Positions 45,266 to 54,000 of a DNA stretch of 64,000 nt are shown piece after piece; within the stretch, counting starts at the first letter, position 1, and each line of letters starts with the position of its first letter. The position numbers were made by a program, and so were the translations under genes. This DNA is from Streptomyces flavochromogenes. GTDB lineage: Bacteria; Actinomycetota; Actinomycetes; Streptomycetales; Streptomycetaceae. The notes under the pieces are model-generated. The model ran no database searches, was not told where the DNA came from, and saw only the letters and a program-made list of their open reading frames with translations. Where the stretch lies: positions 234,781-298,780 of the forward strand of contig NZ_JNZO01000005.1 in NCBI RefSeq assembly GCF_000717595.1, read 5' to 3'.

Positions 45266-46183
45266 CTAGAGGTGAGGGGCGACCTCCGTACCGAAGGCCG
45301 CCATCTGGTCGATGAGTTCGGTACGGCTCCGGGAGCGGAACCGGACCTGGATCTGGTGCACGCCCATCTCCCCGTACGCGCGCAGGGAGGCGGCGATGTC
45401 CTCCGGGCGGCCACTGAGGGTGCGCCGGCCGACGGGCCAGCCGGGCGTGCCGATGTACAGCGGCTCGGCGATCGCGCCGACGGTGATCGGCTCCGCGATC
45501 CCGGCCTCGGCGCGCAGCCGCAGCAGCTTCTGGATCTGTACGGCGAGCCGCTCGCGCGGGTCGCCCTGCGGGAGCCAGCCGTCACCCTTGAGCGCCGCGC
45601 GGCGCACGGCGGCCGGGGAGGAGCCGCCGACCCAGAGCGGGACGCGCTCCTGTGCCGGCCGGGGCAGCTGCCCGAGGTCCTTGAAGGCGAACCGCTCGCC
45701 CAGGTGCTCCGGGTACTCCTCGGGCCCGAGCGCGGCCCGCAGCGCGTCCATGGTCTCGTCGAGCACGGCGCCCCGGCGCGCGAAGTCCACGCCGAGCGCC
45801 TCGAACTCCTCCTGTACGTGCCCGGCGCCGACACCCAGGACGAGCCGGCCGCCGGAGAGGCGGTCGAGCGTCGCGTACGCCTTGGCGGTGACGAGCGGAT
45901 GGCGCAGCCCGACGACGGCGACGTGGGAGAGCAGCCGGACGCGTTCGGTGGCGGCTGCGAGGAAGGAGAGCGTGGCGACCGGGTCGTACCAGACGGTGCT
46001 CATGGCCTCGGCGAGCCGGCGCGGGATGGCGACGTGGTCGCAACCGGCGAGGTAGTCGAATCCGTGATCCTCGGCGGCGCGGGCGACGGCGAGCAGATCG
46101 GCGGCACCAGCGTCCGCCTCCCAGGGCTCGGCGTAGATCGCGCTCTGCGACTGGACCGGCAGCTGCATCCCGTAGACCACCAT
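45266..46183 (-). CDS. LLM-class F420-dependent oxidoreductase
   Basis: 305 residues. FDYLAGCDHVAIPRRLAEA, LSHVAVVGLRHPLVTAKAYATLD and GGRLVLGVGAGHVQEEFEALG are family signatures; the subtype resembles TIGR03619 proteins predicted to use F420. ATG 46183 follows GGGGG. It heads a two-gene unit with the SDR behind it. fbiC, needed for F420, is 12 kb away in the same window. Confidence 0.88.
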   Translation of the reverse strand: MVVYGMQLPVQSQSAIYAEPWEADAGAADLLAVARAAEDHGFDYLAGCDHVAIPRRLAEAMSTVWYDPVATLSFLAAATERVRLLSHVAVVGLRHPLVTAKAYATLDRLSGGRLVLGVGAGHVQEEFEALGVDFARRGAVLDETMDALRAALGPEEYPEHLGERFAFKDLGQLPRPAQERVPLWVGGSSPAAVRRAALKGDGWLPQGDPRERLAVQIQKLLRLRAEAGIAEPITVGAIAEPLYIGTPGWPVGRRTLSGRPEDIAASLRAYGEMGVHQIQVRFRSRSRTELIDQMAAFGTEVAPHL

Positions 46184-46223
46184 GAGGAACCCCCTTGAGC
46201 CCCGGCCGCCCGGCGACCGCACA

Positions 46224-46282
46224 TCTGACGAACCGTCACTTCGACGAGCGGGGCCCATGCTCGTACCTGACGGCCCATCAGG
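46224..46282. promoter_or_regulatory. Two regulon operators upstream of the LLM-SDR unit
   Basis: TCTGACG-AAC-CGTCACT (46224-46240) and CCTGACG-GCC-CATCAGG (46266-46282). Centres are 42 bp apart, four helical turns. Confidence 0.72.
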
Positions 46283-46315
46283 CAAGGGGGGTGCGCATCC
46301 CGGGAACGCGACGAC

Positions 46316-46354
46316 GCCCCCGCCCGGGCAGCGGGGAGCTGCCCGGGCGGGGGC
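46316..46354 (-). terminator. Strong hairpin terminator
   Basis: A perfect 17-bp stem (46316-46332 with 46338-46354) and the loop GGGGA. It ends the minus-strand membrane-protein gene and isolates the following LLM promoter. Confidence 0.85.
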
Positions 46355-46399
46355 GGATCTTCGTCCTCGCCCTCCGATACGTGAGGCGCGTCAGGGGCG

Positions 46400-47668
46400 T
46401 CAGGCGCCGCCCGTCGCGCCGGACGCCTTCGCGTGGCGCACCAGGGCCGAGGCGGCCAGGCAGACGATGCCCACGGCACACAGGAGCCCCAGCGCCTTCG
46501 CCCAGGCGAACGTGGTGCCGAGGCTGCCGCTCAGCAGCTCGACGGTGCGTGCGCCCGCGACTCCGTGGACCGCGATGACGAAGACGGCGGCACCCGCGGC
46601 GGCGGCCCAGGCGATGAGGGTGTCCCTGGCCGCGAGCCAGGCCGCGCACGCCAGGCAGAGCACCGTGACGACCACGGAGAGCGCCTGCGCGTCGCCGCCC
46701 GAGCGCAGGCCCGGGAGGTCCGTCGGCAGGTGGATCACGCCGCAGACGAACAGCGCGAGCGCGGCGGGCCAGCGCAGCACCGACCTCAGCGCGGGTGAGG
46801 CGACGTGGCTGCCGGGGCCCGCCGCCAGCGCGCCGTCCAGGGTGGACCTCCACCCCTTGGCGGCGTCCCGGTCACGCCTCTTCGGGGCGGTCACGGTCGG
46901 TGCGGCAGTCCCGCCGGCGCGCGCGTGGTCCTGCTCGTCGGCTTCGGCGTCCCGCGCCGCCCCGGCGTCCCCGCCCGCGGTGGAGTGCCAGTCGCTGCTG
47001 TCGGCGCCGAGGATGCCGACGAGGCGGACCACGTCCTCGACCGGCCGGCCCACCGCAGCGGCGCGCAGGGTGGTCTCGGCCTGGCGGAGTTCGTATCCGG
47101 ACGCGTTCAGCAGCGCGAGCAGTTGGCGCACCTCGTCCAGCGGACGGGTGACGGCCGCCGCGCGGAGCGCCACGTCGGCGGGACTGGAGAGTTCGCCGGT
47201 CTCCTGGAGGCGCGCCACCAGGGCGGCGACCTCCTCCACCGGCCGCTCGGTCGCCGCGGTCCGCAGGAGGGTGTGGACCGCTTCGTCGCCGGACTCCTCG
47301 TGGGCCGACGCCTCGGTTCCGGGCCGGGGCCTCGGGGCGTCCGGGGCCTTCGGGGCGGCGGCCGCGGAGGGCTCGGGCCCGGAGCCCGCGGCCTGCGGCT
47401 TCGGGGTGGCGGGCGGCGCCGTCACGGGCGGAACCGTCGCAGTGACAGGGGACTTCGGCGCGACGGGGGACACCGGCACGGCCGGGGACTTCGGCTCCGC
47501 GGGGGGCGCCGTCGGCCGGTCGGAGAGGTCGGGTGCGCCGAGCGTCGGGGGCGAGGAGACAACCGGGTCGCGGGACGGACCCGGGCGGGGCTCTGTGGTC
47601 GGTTCTATGTCGTCGGGTTCCATCTCGTCGTCCGCGGGATGAAGGTGCGGGAGGGGGTGGGGGGTCAT
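46400..47668 (-). CDS. Membrane protein with disordered Pro-rich N-terminus and helical RPxxEV repeats
   Basis: 422 residues. The first 130 are Pro/Ala/Glu-rich and disordered. Then come three helical repeats of about 35 residues: TAATERPVEEVAALVARL, AAAVTRPLDEVRQLLALL and AAAVGRPVEDVVRLVGIL. The last 130 residues hold four predicted membrane helices. The repeat resembles ones I have seen in other Streptomyces proteins of unknown role. ATG 47668 has GGAG 8 nt upstream. It stands alone between two terminators, apparently outside the catabolic regulon. Confidence 0.7.
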   Translation of the reverse strand: MTPHPLPHLHPADDEMEPDDIEPTTEPRPGPSRDPVVSSPPTLGAPDLSDRPTAPPAEPKSPAVPVSPVAPKSPVTATVPPVTAPPATPKPQAAGSGPEPSAAAAPKAPDAPRPRPGTEASAHEESGDEAVHTLLRTAATERPVEEVAALVARLQETGELSSPADVALRAAAVTRPLDEVRQLLALLNASGYELRQAETTLRAAAVGRPVEDVVRLVGILGADSSDWHSTAGGDAGAARDAEADEQDHARAGGTAAPTVTAPKRRDRDAAKGWRSTLDGALAAGPGSHVASPALRSVLRWPAALALFVCGVIHLPTDLPGLRSGGDAQALSVVVTVLCLACAAWLAARDTLIAWAAAAGAAVFVIAVHGVAGARTVELLSGSLGTTFAWAKALGLLCAVGIVCLAASALVRHAKASGATGGA

Positions 47669-47816
47669 GTCACAGGCTCCGTTCGTGGACGCCCCGGAGG
47701 ACACCCACTGGCTGTCTCGTGATGTGCAAGAAACGCACACTTGATTACGATTTGCGCGCACTCGATGACACTCCGCCATCAGGGCGGCCTCCCGCTGGGC
47801 CATTCGGGCGACAGAG

Positions 47817-47853
47817 CGGCCGGGCTCCCCCGCCGAAGGGGGAAGCCCGGCCG
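47817..47853 (-). terminator. Hairpin terminator after the amidohydrolase gene
   Basis: CGGCCGGGCTCCCCC and GGGGGAAGCCCGGCCG pair over 15 bp with a single bulge and a 6-nt loop, 12 nt after the amidohydrolase stop. Confidence 0.78.
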
Positions 47854-47864
47854 TGGTCGCGGTA

Positions 47865-49082
47865 CTAGGCCCGCCAGAGCCCTTCCGGGGTCAGCCCCAG
47901 CAGGTCGATCGCGTTGCCGCGCACGATGCGCTCGACGACGTCCGGGGCCAGGTGCCCCATCTGCGCCTCGCCGACCTCCCTGGACTTGGGCCAGGTGGAG
48001 TCCGAGTGCGGGTAGTCCGTCTCGTACAGGACGTTCCCGACCCCGATCGCGTCGAGGTTCCGCAGGCCGAACGCGTCGTCGAAGAAGCAGCCGAAGACAT
48101 GCCCGGCGAAGAGCTCGGACGGCGGGCGCAGCACCTTGTCGGCGACCCCGCCCCAGCCGCGGTTCTCCTCCCACACGACGTCGGCGCGCTCCAGGATGTA
48201 CGGGATCCAGCCGATCTGCCCCTCCGCGTACATGATCCTGAGGTGGGGGAAGCGCTCGAACTTGCCGCTCATCAGCCAGTCGACCATCGAGAAGCAGCAG
48301 TTGGCGAAGGTGATGGTCGAGCCGACGGCCGGCGGGGCGTCGGCGGACGTCGACGGCATCCGGCTGGACGAGCCGATGTGCATCGCGATGACCGTGCCGG
48401 TCTCGTCGCACGCGCGGAAGAAGGGGTCCCAGTGGTCCGTGTGCACCGAGGGGAGCCCGAGGTGAGGCGGGATCTCCGAGAACGCGACCGCCCGCACCCC
48501 GCGCGCGGCGTTGCGGCGGACCTCGGCGGCGGCCAGTTCCGGATCCCAGAGCGGGATGAGGGTGAGCGGGATGAGCCGCCCGTGCGCCTCGGGCCCGCAC
48601 CACTCCTCCACCATCCAGTCGTTGTACGCCCGGACGCAGAGGAGTCCCAGCTCGCGGTCGCCCGCCTCGGTGAAGGTCTGGCCGCAGAAGCGGGGGAAGG
48701 TCGGGAAGCAGAGCGCGGACTGGACGTGGTTGACGTCCATGTCGGCGAGCCGCTCGGGCACCGAGTGGGAGCCGGGCCGCATCTGTTCGTACGTGATGAC
48801 TTCGAGCCGTATCTCGTCGCGGTCGTAGCCGACGGCGGTGTCGAGGCGGGTGAGGGGCCGGTGCAGGTCCTCGTAGACCCACCAGTCGCCGACCGGGCCC
48901 TCGTCTCCCCTGGCCCCCATGACGGGGGCGAACTTCCCGCCGAGGAAGGTCATTTCCTTGAGCGGGGCGCGGACGATCCGGGGTCCGGTGTCGTGGTACC
49001 GGGACGGGAGCCGGTCCCGCCAGACGTGCGGGGGCTCCACGGTGTGGTCGTCCACCGAGATGATCTTCGGGAAGGTCTCCAT
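47865..49082 (-). CDS. Amidohydrolase-2 (ACMSD-like) family metal-dependent hydrolase/decarboxylase
   Basis: 405 residues. The start ISVDDHTVEPPHVWRDRLP has the DHxxEP pattern of amidohydrolase-2 enzymes, GTVIAMHIGSSS gives a metal His, and YETDYPHSDSTWP near the end holds the catalytic Asp. Members decarboxylate or hydrolyse ring-cleavage products. ATG 49082 is chosen; GTG 49091 is in frame. One regulon operator lies 21 nt upstream, so this is a member of the catabolic regulon. Confidence 0.88.
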   Translation of the reverse strand: METFPKIISVDDHTVEPPHVWRDRLPSRYHDTGPRIVRAPLKEMTFLGGKFAPVMGARGDEGPVGDWWVYEDLHRPLTRLDTAVGYDRDEIRLEVITYEQMRPGSHSVPERLADMDVNHVQSALCFPTFPRFCGQTFTEAGDRELGLLCVRAYNDWMVEEWCGPEAHGRLIPLTLIPLWDPELAAAEVRRNAARGVRAVAFSEIPPHLGLPSVHTDHWDPFFRACDETGTVIAMHIGSSSRMPSTSADAPPAVGSTITFANCCFSMVDWLMSGKFERFPHLRIMYAEGQIGWIPYILERADVVWEENRGWGGVADKVLRPPSELFAGHVFGCFFDDAFGLRNLDAIGVGNVLYETDYPHSDSTWPKSREVGEAQMGHLAPDVVERIVRGNAIDLLGLTPEGLWRA

Positions 49083-49102
49083 GGCTTTCACGGTAGCGCC
49101 GA

Positions 49103-49119
49103 TCTGACGACCCGTCAGC
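49103..49119. promoter_or_regulatory. Regulon operator upstream of the amidohydrolase
   Basis: TCTGACG-ACC-CGTCAGC, one base short of perfect symmetry, 21 nt before the ATG. The afsR start is 147 bp away on the other side, so an effect on afsR is conceivable. Confidence 0.78.
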
Positions 49120-49265
49120 TAGCGTGCGGTGAATCGGCGGTATGACGGGCTCACTACGGCCGTATCACGGCCCGGACTCGGCTGACCCGATGCTGACGGA
49201 CTCCCTCCGTACAAGGCAGACTGTCCAGGGCGAAACAAGCGTTGGCGGTACGGGCAGGGGGAGCT

Positions 49266-52200
49266 ATGGACCGTGAGAGCGGGCCGCGAGTTCCGGTGCA
49301 ACGGGCTCCGAAGACGGGCGCGGACGCCGGCACGGGCCTGAACCCCGACGAGGGCGGTCGCGGACGGGCGGGCACGGAAGCGCAGGCCGTCACGGGCCGG
49401 GACGAGGCCGGAAGCAAGGGCGTGAGCCAGAGCGCGGGCACGAATTCCGGCCATGCCACGGGCACGGGGACGAGCACGAGGCCGGACGCGGGGGCGAGCA
49501 CGAGGCCGGACGCGGGACCGGACGCGGGCAGGACTGCGAACCCTCATGCGGGCCCTGACGCGGGAACGGAACCGGGAACCGACCCGGGAACGGAATCGGG
49601 AACGGACAGCGGCCTCGGTCCCGACACCCCACCCGACCCCACTCCCCACCCCACCGCACCCTCCGGACTCCTCCGGTTCGCCGTGCTCGGACCCGTCCGC
49701 GCCTGGCGGGACGGGGAGCCCGTGCCCACCGGGTCGCCCCAGCAGCGGGCCCTGCTCGCCGCACTGCTCCTCCGGGGCGGGCGTACCGCCACCGCCTCCG
49801 AGCTGATCGACGCCCTCTGGGGCGAGGAGTCGCCCTCGCAGGCCCTCGCGGCCGTACGGACGTACGCCTCCCGGCTCCGCAAGGCGCTCGGCCCCAAGGT
49901 CCTCGTCAGCGAGTCCGGCGGCTACGCCCTGCGCACCTCCGCCGCCGCGCTCGACGTCGCCACCGCGCAGGAACTCGGCACCGAGGCCGAGAAGCTGCGG
50001 GCAGCCGGAGACCGGGCGGGCGCCCGCGACCGGCTCGCGGAGGCGCTGGACCTGTGGGACGGCGAGGTGCTGGCCTCCGTGCCGGGGCCGTACGCCGAGA
50101 CGCAGCGGACCCGTCTGGAGGAGTGGCGGCTCACACTCCTGGAGACCCGGCTCGACATCGACCTGGAGGTCGGTGCGCACGCGGAGGCCGTGTCCGAGCT
50201 GACCGCGCTCACCGCCGCGCACCCGCTGCGGGAGCGGCTCCGCGAGCTGCTGATGCTCGCCCTCTACCGGAGCGGGCGGCAGGCCGAGGCGCTCGCGGTG
50301 TACGCGGACACGCGCCGGCTGCTCGCCGAGGAGCTGGGCGTCGACCCCACTCCCGAACTCTCCCGGCTCCAGCAGCGCATCCTGCAGGCCGACGCCGAAC
50401 TCGCCCGCCCGGTGGAGGAGGCTGCCCCGGCCGCTCCGCCCGTCGCCCGCCCCGCGCAACTCCCGGCGACGGTGCCGGACTTCACGGGCCGGGCACCGTT
50501 CGTGCGGGAGCTGGGCGCCCGGCTCGCCACGGCCGAGGGCCATGTCATGGCGGTGTCGGCGCTGGCCGGCATCGGCGGGGTCGGCAAGACGACGCTTGCC
50601 GTGCACGTCGCGCACGAGGCGCGGCCGCACTTCCCGGACGGGCAGCTGTACGTGGACCTCCAGGGCGCGGGCTCGCGCGCGGCCGCGCCGGAGACGGTCC
50701 TGGGCTCCTTCCTCCGTGCCCTCGGCACCCCGGACGCGGCCATTCCGGACTCGCTCGACGACCGGGCGGCGCTGTACCGCTCGACGCTGGACGGGCGCCG
50801 GGTCCTGGTCCTCCTGGACAATGCGCGGGACGCGGCCCAGATCCGCCCGCTGCTGCCGGGGACGGCGGGCTGCGCGGCGCTCGTGACGAGCCGGATCCGC
50901 ATGGTCGACCTGGCGGGGGCGCATCTGGTGGACCTGGACGTGATGTCCCCGGAGGAGGCTCTCCAGCTCTTCACGCGGATCGTGGGCGCGGAGCGGGTCC
51001 AGTCGGAACGCGAGGCGGCCCTCGATGTGGTGGCCGCCTGCGGTTTCCTGCCCCTGGCGATCCGGATCGCGGCCTCGCGCCTGGCGGCGCGCCGGACGTG
51101 GACGGTGTCGGTCCTGGCGGCGAAGCTGGCGGACGAGCGGCGGCGCCTGGACGAACTCCAGGCGGGCGACCTGGCGGTGAAGGCCACCTTCGAGCTCGGT
51201 TACGGACAGCTGGAGCCGGCGCAGGCGCGGGCGTTCCGGCTGCTGGGCCTGGCGGACGGCCCGGACATCTCGCTCGCGGCGGCCGCGGCCGTCCTCGACC
51301 TGCCGCTCTGGGACACCGAGGACCTCCTGGAGGCCCTGGTCGACACGTCCCTCCTGGAATCGGCGGCGCCCGGCCGCTACCGGTACCACGACCTGGTGCG
51401 ACTCTACGCGCGTGCGTGCGCGGACCGCGACGAGCAGCCGCCGTCGGAGAAGGAGGCGGCGCTCTCGCGTCTCCTGGACTTCTATCTGTCGACGGCGGCG
51501 CGGGTGTACGCGATCGAGCGCCCCGGCGACCGGCTCGTCGACCACCTGGAGCCCACCACCCACGAGGGCCTCACCTTCACCGACCGCCACACGGCCCAGG
51601 ACTGGCTGTACGCGGAGGCGAACTGCCTCCTGGCCACGGTCCGCCAGTCGGCGGCGAGTCCGGAGACGCTGCGCCGCGCGGTGGACCTGCTCTGGGCTTC
51701 GCTCGACCTGGCGGAGTCGGGAGCGAACTCCCGGGAGTACGAGACGGTGGCGACGCTTCTTCGGGAGGCGGCCGGCACGGCGGGAGACCTGCGGGCCAAG
51801 GGCCGGGCGGCCCTGACCCTCGCGTACGTCCAGCACGTGGCGGGCCGCTTCGACGAGGCCGACGGCGAGGCCCACGAGGCGATGGACCTCGCGGCGTCGA
51901 CGGGCGACGCCCTTCCGCTGTGCTGGGCCGCCAACGCTCTGGGCATCATGGCCCTCTACCAGGGGCGCAACGACGACGGAGAACGCTTCCTGACCCAGGC
52001 GACGACCTCGTTCCGCGCCTGCGACGACGAGGCGGGCGAGGCCAGTGCCCTGTGCAACCTCTCCCGGATCCATCTGGCCATGGGGCAGACGGACATCGCC
52101 GTCGAACTCGCCCAGCGGGGAACCGACATGTACGACGCGATGGGCCACGCCCTCAAGGGCGCCAACGGCCGCTACGCGCTGGGCCTCGCACTGACCCAGG

Positions 52201-52559
52201 GCGACCGGCTCGACGAGGCGGCGACCCGGCTCGGCGAGGCGTTGAGCGTGTTCCGGGACAGCAGGCAGCGCCTCTGGGAAGGAATGTCCCTCTTCCGGAT
52301 CGCCGAGGTGGACATCGCCGCCCGGCGCTACGCCCAGGCCGCGTCCCACTCGGAGCTGGCCCTGGTCATCCTCCGGGGCGTCGGCGGCGAGTGGCGCCGG
52401 GGGCAGGCGCTCGTCGTGCTGGGCCGCGCGCTGTCCGGCATAGGGCAGTACGGACGGGCGCGGGTCTGCTGGCAGGAGGCCCTCGACATCTTCGTGGAGC
52501 TGGGCTCGGCGGAGGAGTCCGACGTACGCGACCTGCTGCGGGAGACGGCGGCCGCCTGA
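49266..52559 (+). CDS. afsR: AfsR, SARP-family global regulator with NB-ARC and TPR domains
   Basis: 1097 residues. After an unusual 130-residue Asp/Gly/Thr/Pro-rich extension come the SARP DNA-binding and BTAD domains (RFAVLGPVRAWRDGEPV, SPQQRALLAALLLRGGRTAT, to about 410), an NB-ARC ATPase (Walker A AGIGGVGKTTLAVHV; RVLVLLDNARD; GCAALVTSR) and C-terminal TPRs. Sequence matches remembered S. coelicolor AfsR closely, including the opening GPRVP. AfsR is phosphorylated by AfsK, hydrolyses ATP and activates afsS, which raises antibiotic production. ATG 49266 follows GGGGGAG. afsS lies downstream and afsK at 59400. Confidence 0.95.
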   Translation: MDRESGPRVPVQRAPKTGADAGTGLNPDEGGRGRAGTEAQAVTGRDEAGSKGVSQSAGTNSGHATGTGTSTRPDAGASTRPDAGPDAGRTANPHAGPDAGTEPGTDPGTESGTDSGLGPDTPPDPTPHPTAPSGLLRFAVLGPVRAWRDGEPVPTGSPQQRALLAALLLRGGRTATASELIDALWGEESPSQALAAVRTYASRLRKALGPKVLVSESGGYALRTSAAALDVATAQELGTEAEKLRAAGDRAGARDRLAEALDLWDGEVLASVPGPYAETQRTRLEEWRLTLLETRLDIDLEVGAHAEAVSELTALTAAHPLRERLRELLMLALYRSGRQAEALAVYADTRRLLAEELGVDPTPELSRLQQRILQADAELARPVEEAAPAAPPVARPAQLPATVPDFTGRAPFVRELGARLATAEGHVMAVSALAGIGGVGKTTLAVHVAHEARPHFPDGQLYVDLQGAGSRAAAPETVLGSFLRALGTPDAAIPDSLDDRAALYRSTLDGRRVLVLLDNARDAAQIRPLLPGTAGCAALVTSRIRMVDLAGAHLVDLDVMSPEEALQLFTRIVGAERVQSEREAALDVVAACGFLPLAIRIAASRLAARRTWTVSVLAAKLADERRRLDELQAGDLAVKATFELGYGQLEPAQARAFRLLGLADGPDISLAAAAAVLDLPLWDTEDLLEALVDTSLLESAAPGRYRYHDLVRLYARACADRDEQPPSEKEAALSRLLDFYLSTAARVYAIERPGDRLVDHLEPTTHEGLTFTDRHTAQDWLYAEANCLLATVRQSAASPETLRRAVDLLWASLDLAESGANSREYETVATLLREAAGTAGDLRAKGRAALTLAYVQHVAGRFDEADGEAHEAMDLAASTGDALPLCWAANALGIMALYQGRNDDGERFLTQATTSFRACDDEAGEASALCNLSRIHLAMGQTDIAVELAQRGTDMYDAMGHALKGANGRYALGLALTQGDRLDEAATRLGEALSVFRDSRQRLWEGMSLFRIAEVDIAARRYAQAASHSELALVILRGVGGEWRRGQALVVLGRALSGIGQYGRARVCWQEALDIFVELGSAEESDVRDLLRETAAA

Positions 52560-52572
52560 CCGCTGAGCTGCC

Positions 52573-52590
52573 TGTTCATCGTTCGTTTAT
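52573..52590 (+). promoter_or_regulatory. Candidate AfsR/SARP heptamer repeats before afsS
   Basis: TGTTCAT-CGTT-CGTTTAT: two similar heptamers with 11-bp periodicity, the arrangement SARP regulators bind. They lie in the afsR-afsS gap, about 190 nt before the afsS ATG. A TAGGGT -10-like box at about 52674 is nearer to the gene and is not spaced to these repeats, so assignment is uncertain. Confidence 0.45.
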
Positions 52591-52769
52591 GACGGCACGG
52601 CAGTCTTCTCGTATCGGCCCGCTGCGTCGGGGGGCACACGGGTCGATGGTACGGCCGTCACACCGTCGCACTAGGGTGAGCGGCTCCGAGTGGGCCTTCC
52701 GGCAGTCCACGGGGGAACAGCCGGAAGGCCCACTCCACCCACACGACGACACTACGGGAGTTGATCAGC

Positions 52770-52979
52770 ATGGCCGATCTGGAACCGACGAACGTGCCCG
52801 CCGCCGGCGAAGACATCGTCAGCAAGAACATGCACGCGACCGATGCCCCGCTCAAGGACTCGGTGGCCGAGAAGCTCGGCATCAACGGCAACATGCACGC
52901 CACGACGGAGCCCATCGACGGCAGCGCCGGCACGGCCACGACCGACAACATGCACGCCACCACGGAGCCGGCCAAGTAG
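52770..52979 (+). CDS. afsS: AfsS-like small activator protein
   Basis: 69 residues. The motif NMHAT occurs three times: KNMHATDAP, GNMHATTEP and DNMHATTEP. AfsS of S. coelicolor is a 63-residue protein with three such short repeats, encoded directly after afsR and activated by it; size, repeats and position agree. It is needed for full actinorhodin and undecylprodigiosin production there, by an unclear mechanism. ATG 52770 has GGGAG 10 nt upstream. Confidence 0.85.
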   Translation: MADLEPTNVPAAGEDIVSKNMHATDAPLKDSVAEKLGINGNMHATTEPIDGSAGTATTDNMHATTEPAK

Positions 52980-53147
52980 ACCACTCCCGACGGGGAACGG
53001 CCGCGGCGGCGACTTCGGGGGAGCTGCCGGGGCCGGCAAGGGAGGTCCGGTCGACGGGGGAGCACACGGACTTGGGGGACACCCGGCGGAGCCAGGGGGG
53101 ATCCGTCCGGGCAGGACCGTGCGCAACGCGATCGGACCACCGCACGT

Positions 53148-53177
53148 GGAGGGGCCGGGCAGCTGCCCGGCCCCTCC
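53148..53177. terminator. 30-bp perfect palindrome, bidirectional terminator
   Basis: GGAGGGGCCGGGCAG followed directly by its reverse complement, between afsS and the convergent gene at 53220. Confidence 0.8.
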
Positions 53178-53219
53178 GGTGTGTGTACGGCCCCTCGGGG
53201 CGCGGTGTCGCGTCCTCGG

Positions 53220-53900
53220 TCAGCGGGCGTAGGATCCGAGGCCGATCAGGCAGTAGACGTATTCGTTGATCGTCGTGCCGTTCCTCGTGTAGCGGTGCGA
53301 GAAGGCGTACTGGGTCTTGGGGTTGGCGTTGCAGCGGTTCATGTCGGAGGTGAACGGGAACGTCTGGATCACCTTGTAGTGCGCGTCGGACGCCGAGCAC
53401 GGGACCTCGTCGACGCCGCTGACGGACTGCGCGGTCGTCGAGTCCGGGAGCGAGCCGTTGAGGCAGGTGCCCTTCTCGTACGGGTCGGGTTCCTTCTCCG
53501 TCGGAGTGGCGCCGGCGGTGGGGTCGGCGTCGGGGGTGCCGTCCACGTCGAAGGTGGGCGGGGGCGGGTAGGAGAACGTCGGGATGGGGCCCGGGCCCGT
53601 CGAGCCCGGATGGTCGTCCTTGTCGTCGTTCAGGACGTACGAGCCCCCGATGATCGCGCCGATGACGGCGAGCGGGATCAGGCAGCCGAGGATGCCGCCC
53701 TTCTTCTGTCCGCCGGCGACGGTGATGCGCAGGTACACCGTGCCCTCGCCCAGCCGTGCGGCGACGAGTTCGCCGTGGCGGCAGGGGCGGACGCTGAGGT
53801 GGGCGGGGCCGGTCGGCAGCGTGACGGTGATGATCACGCCCTGGGCCGCCTGCTGCGGGGTCAGGGTGAGAGGGATCTCGGAAGGCGCTGGCGAGGACAC
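53220..53900 (-). CDS. Membrane-anchored protein of unknown function
   Basis: 226 residues. A soluble N-terminal part (IPLTLTPQQAAQGVIITVTLPTG; about 75 residues) is followed by a glycine-rich helix (GGILGCLIPLAVIGAIIGG), a Pro/Asp linker, and a C-terminal extracellular domain with four Cys that could form two disulfides. GTG 53900 has TGGAG upstream. It sits convergent to afsS and next to the acyl-CoA ligase gene; in S. coelicolor an unknown gene also lies near afsS, but I cannot confirm they match. Confidence 0.7.
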   Translation of the reverse strand: MSSPAPSEIPLTLTPQQAAQGVIITVTLPTGPAHLSVRPCRHGELVAARLGEGTVYLRITVAGGQKKGGILGCLIPLAVIGAIIGGSYVLNDDKDDHPGSTGPGPIPTFSYPPPPTFDVDGTPDADPTAGATPTEKEPDPYEKGTCLNGSLPDSTTAQSVSGVDEVPCSASDAHYKVIQTFPFTSDMNRCNANPKTQYAFSHRYTRNGTTINEYVYCLIGLGSYAR

Positions 53901-54000
53901 GGGCTGCTCCAGGGGAGGTGGGACTGCGGTTCGCCGAGGACTGCCCCTATGACGTGTACACGGCGGCGGACGGTTGCACTCCCTTCGGCGGCGGACGGGC

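Noticed and set aside
46386..46410. Two GCGTCAGG words near 46386-46405 as operators
   Set aside because: They are direct half-sites without an inverted partner and lie at the 3' end of a gene, next to a terminator.
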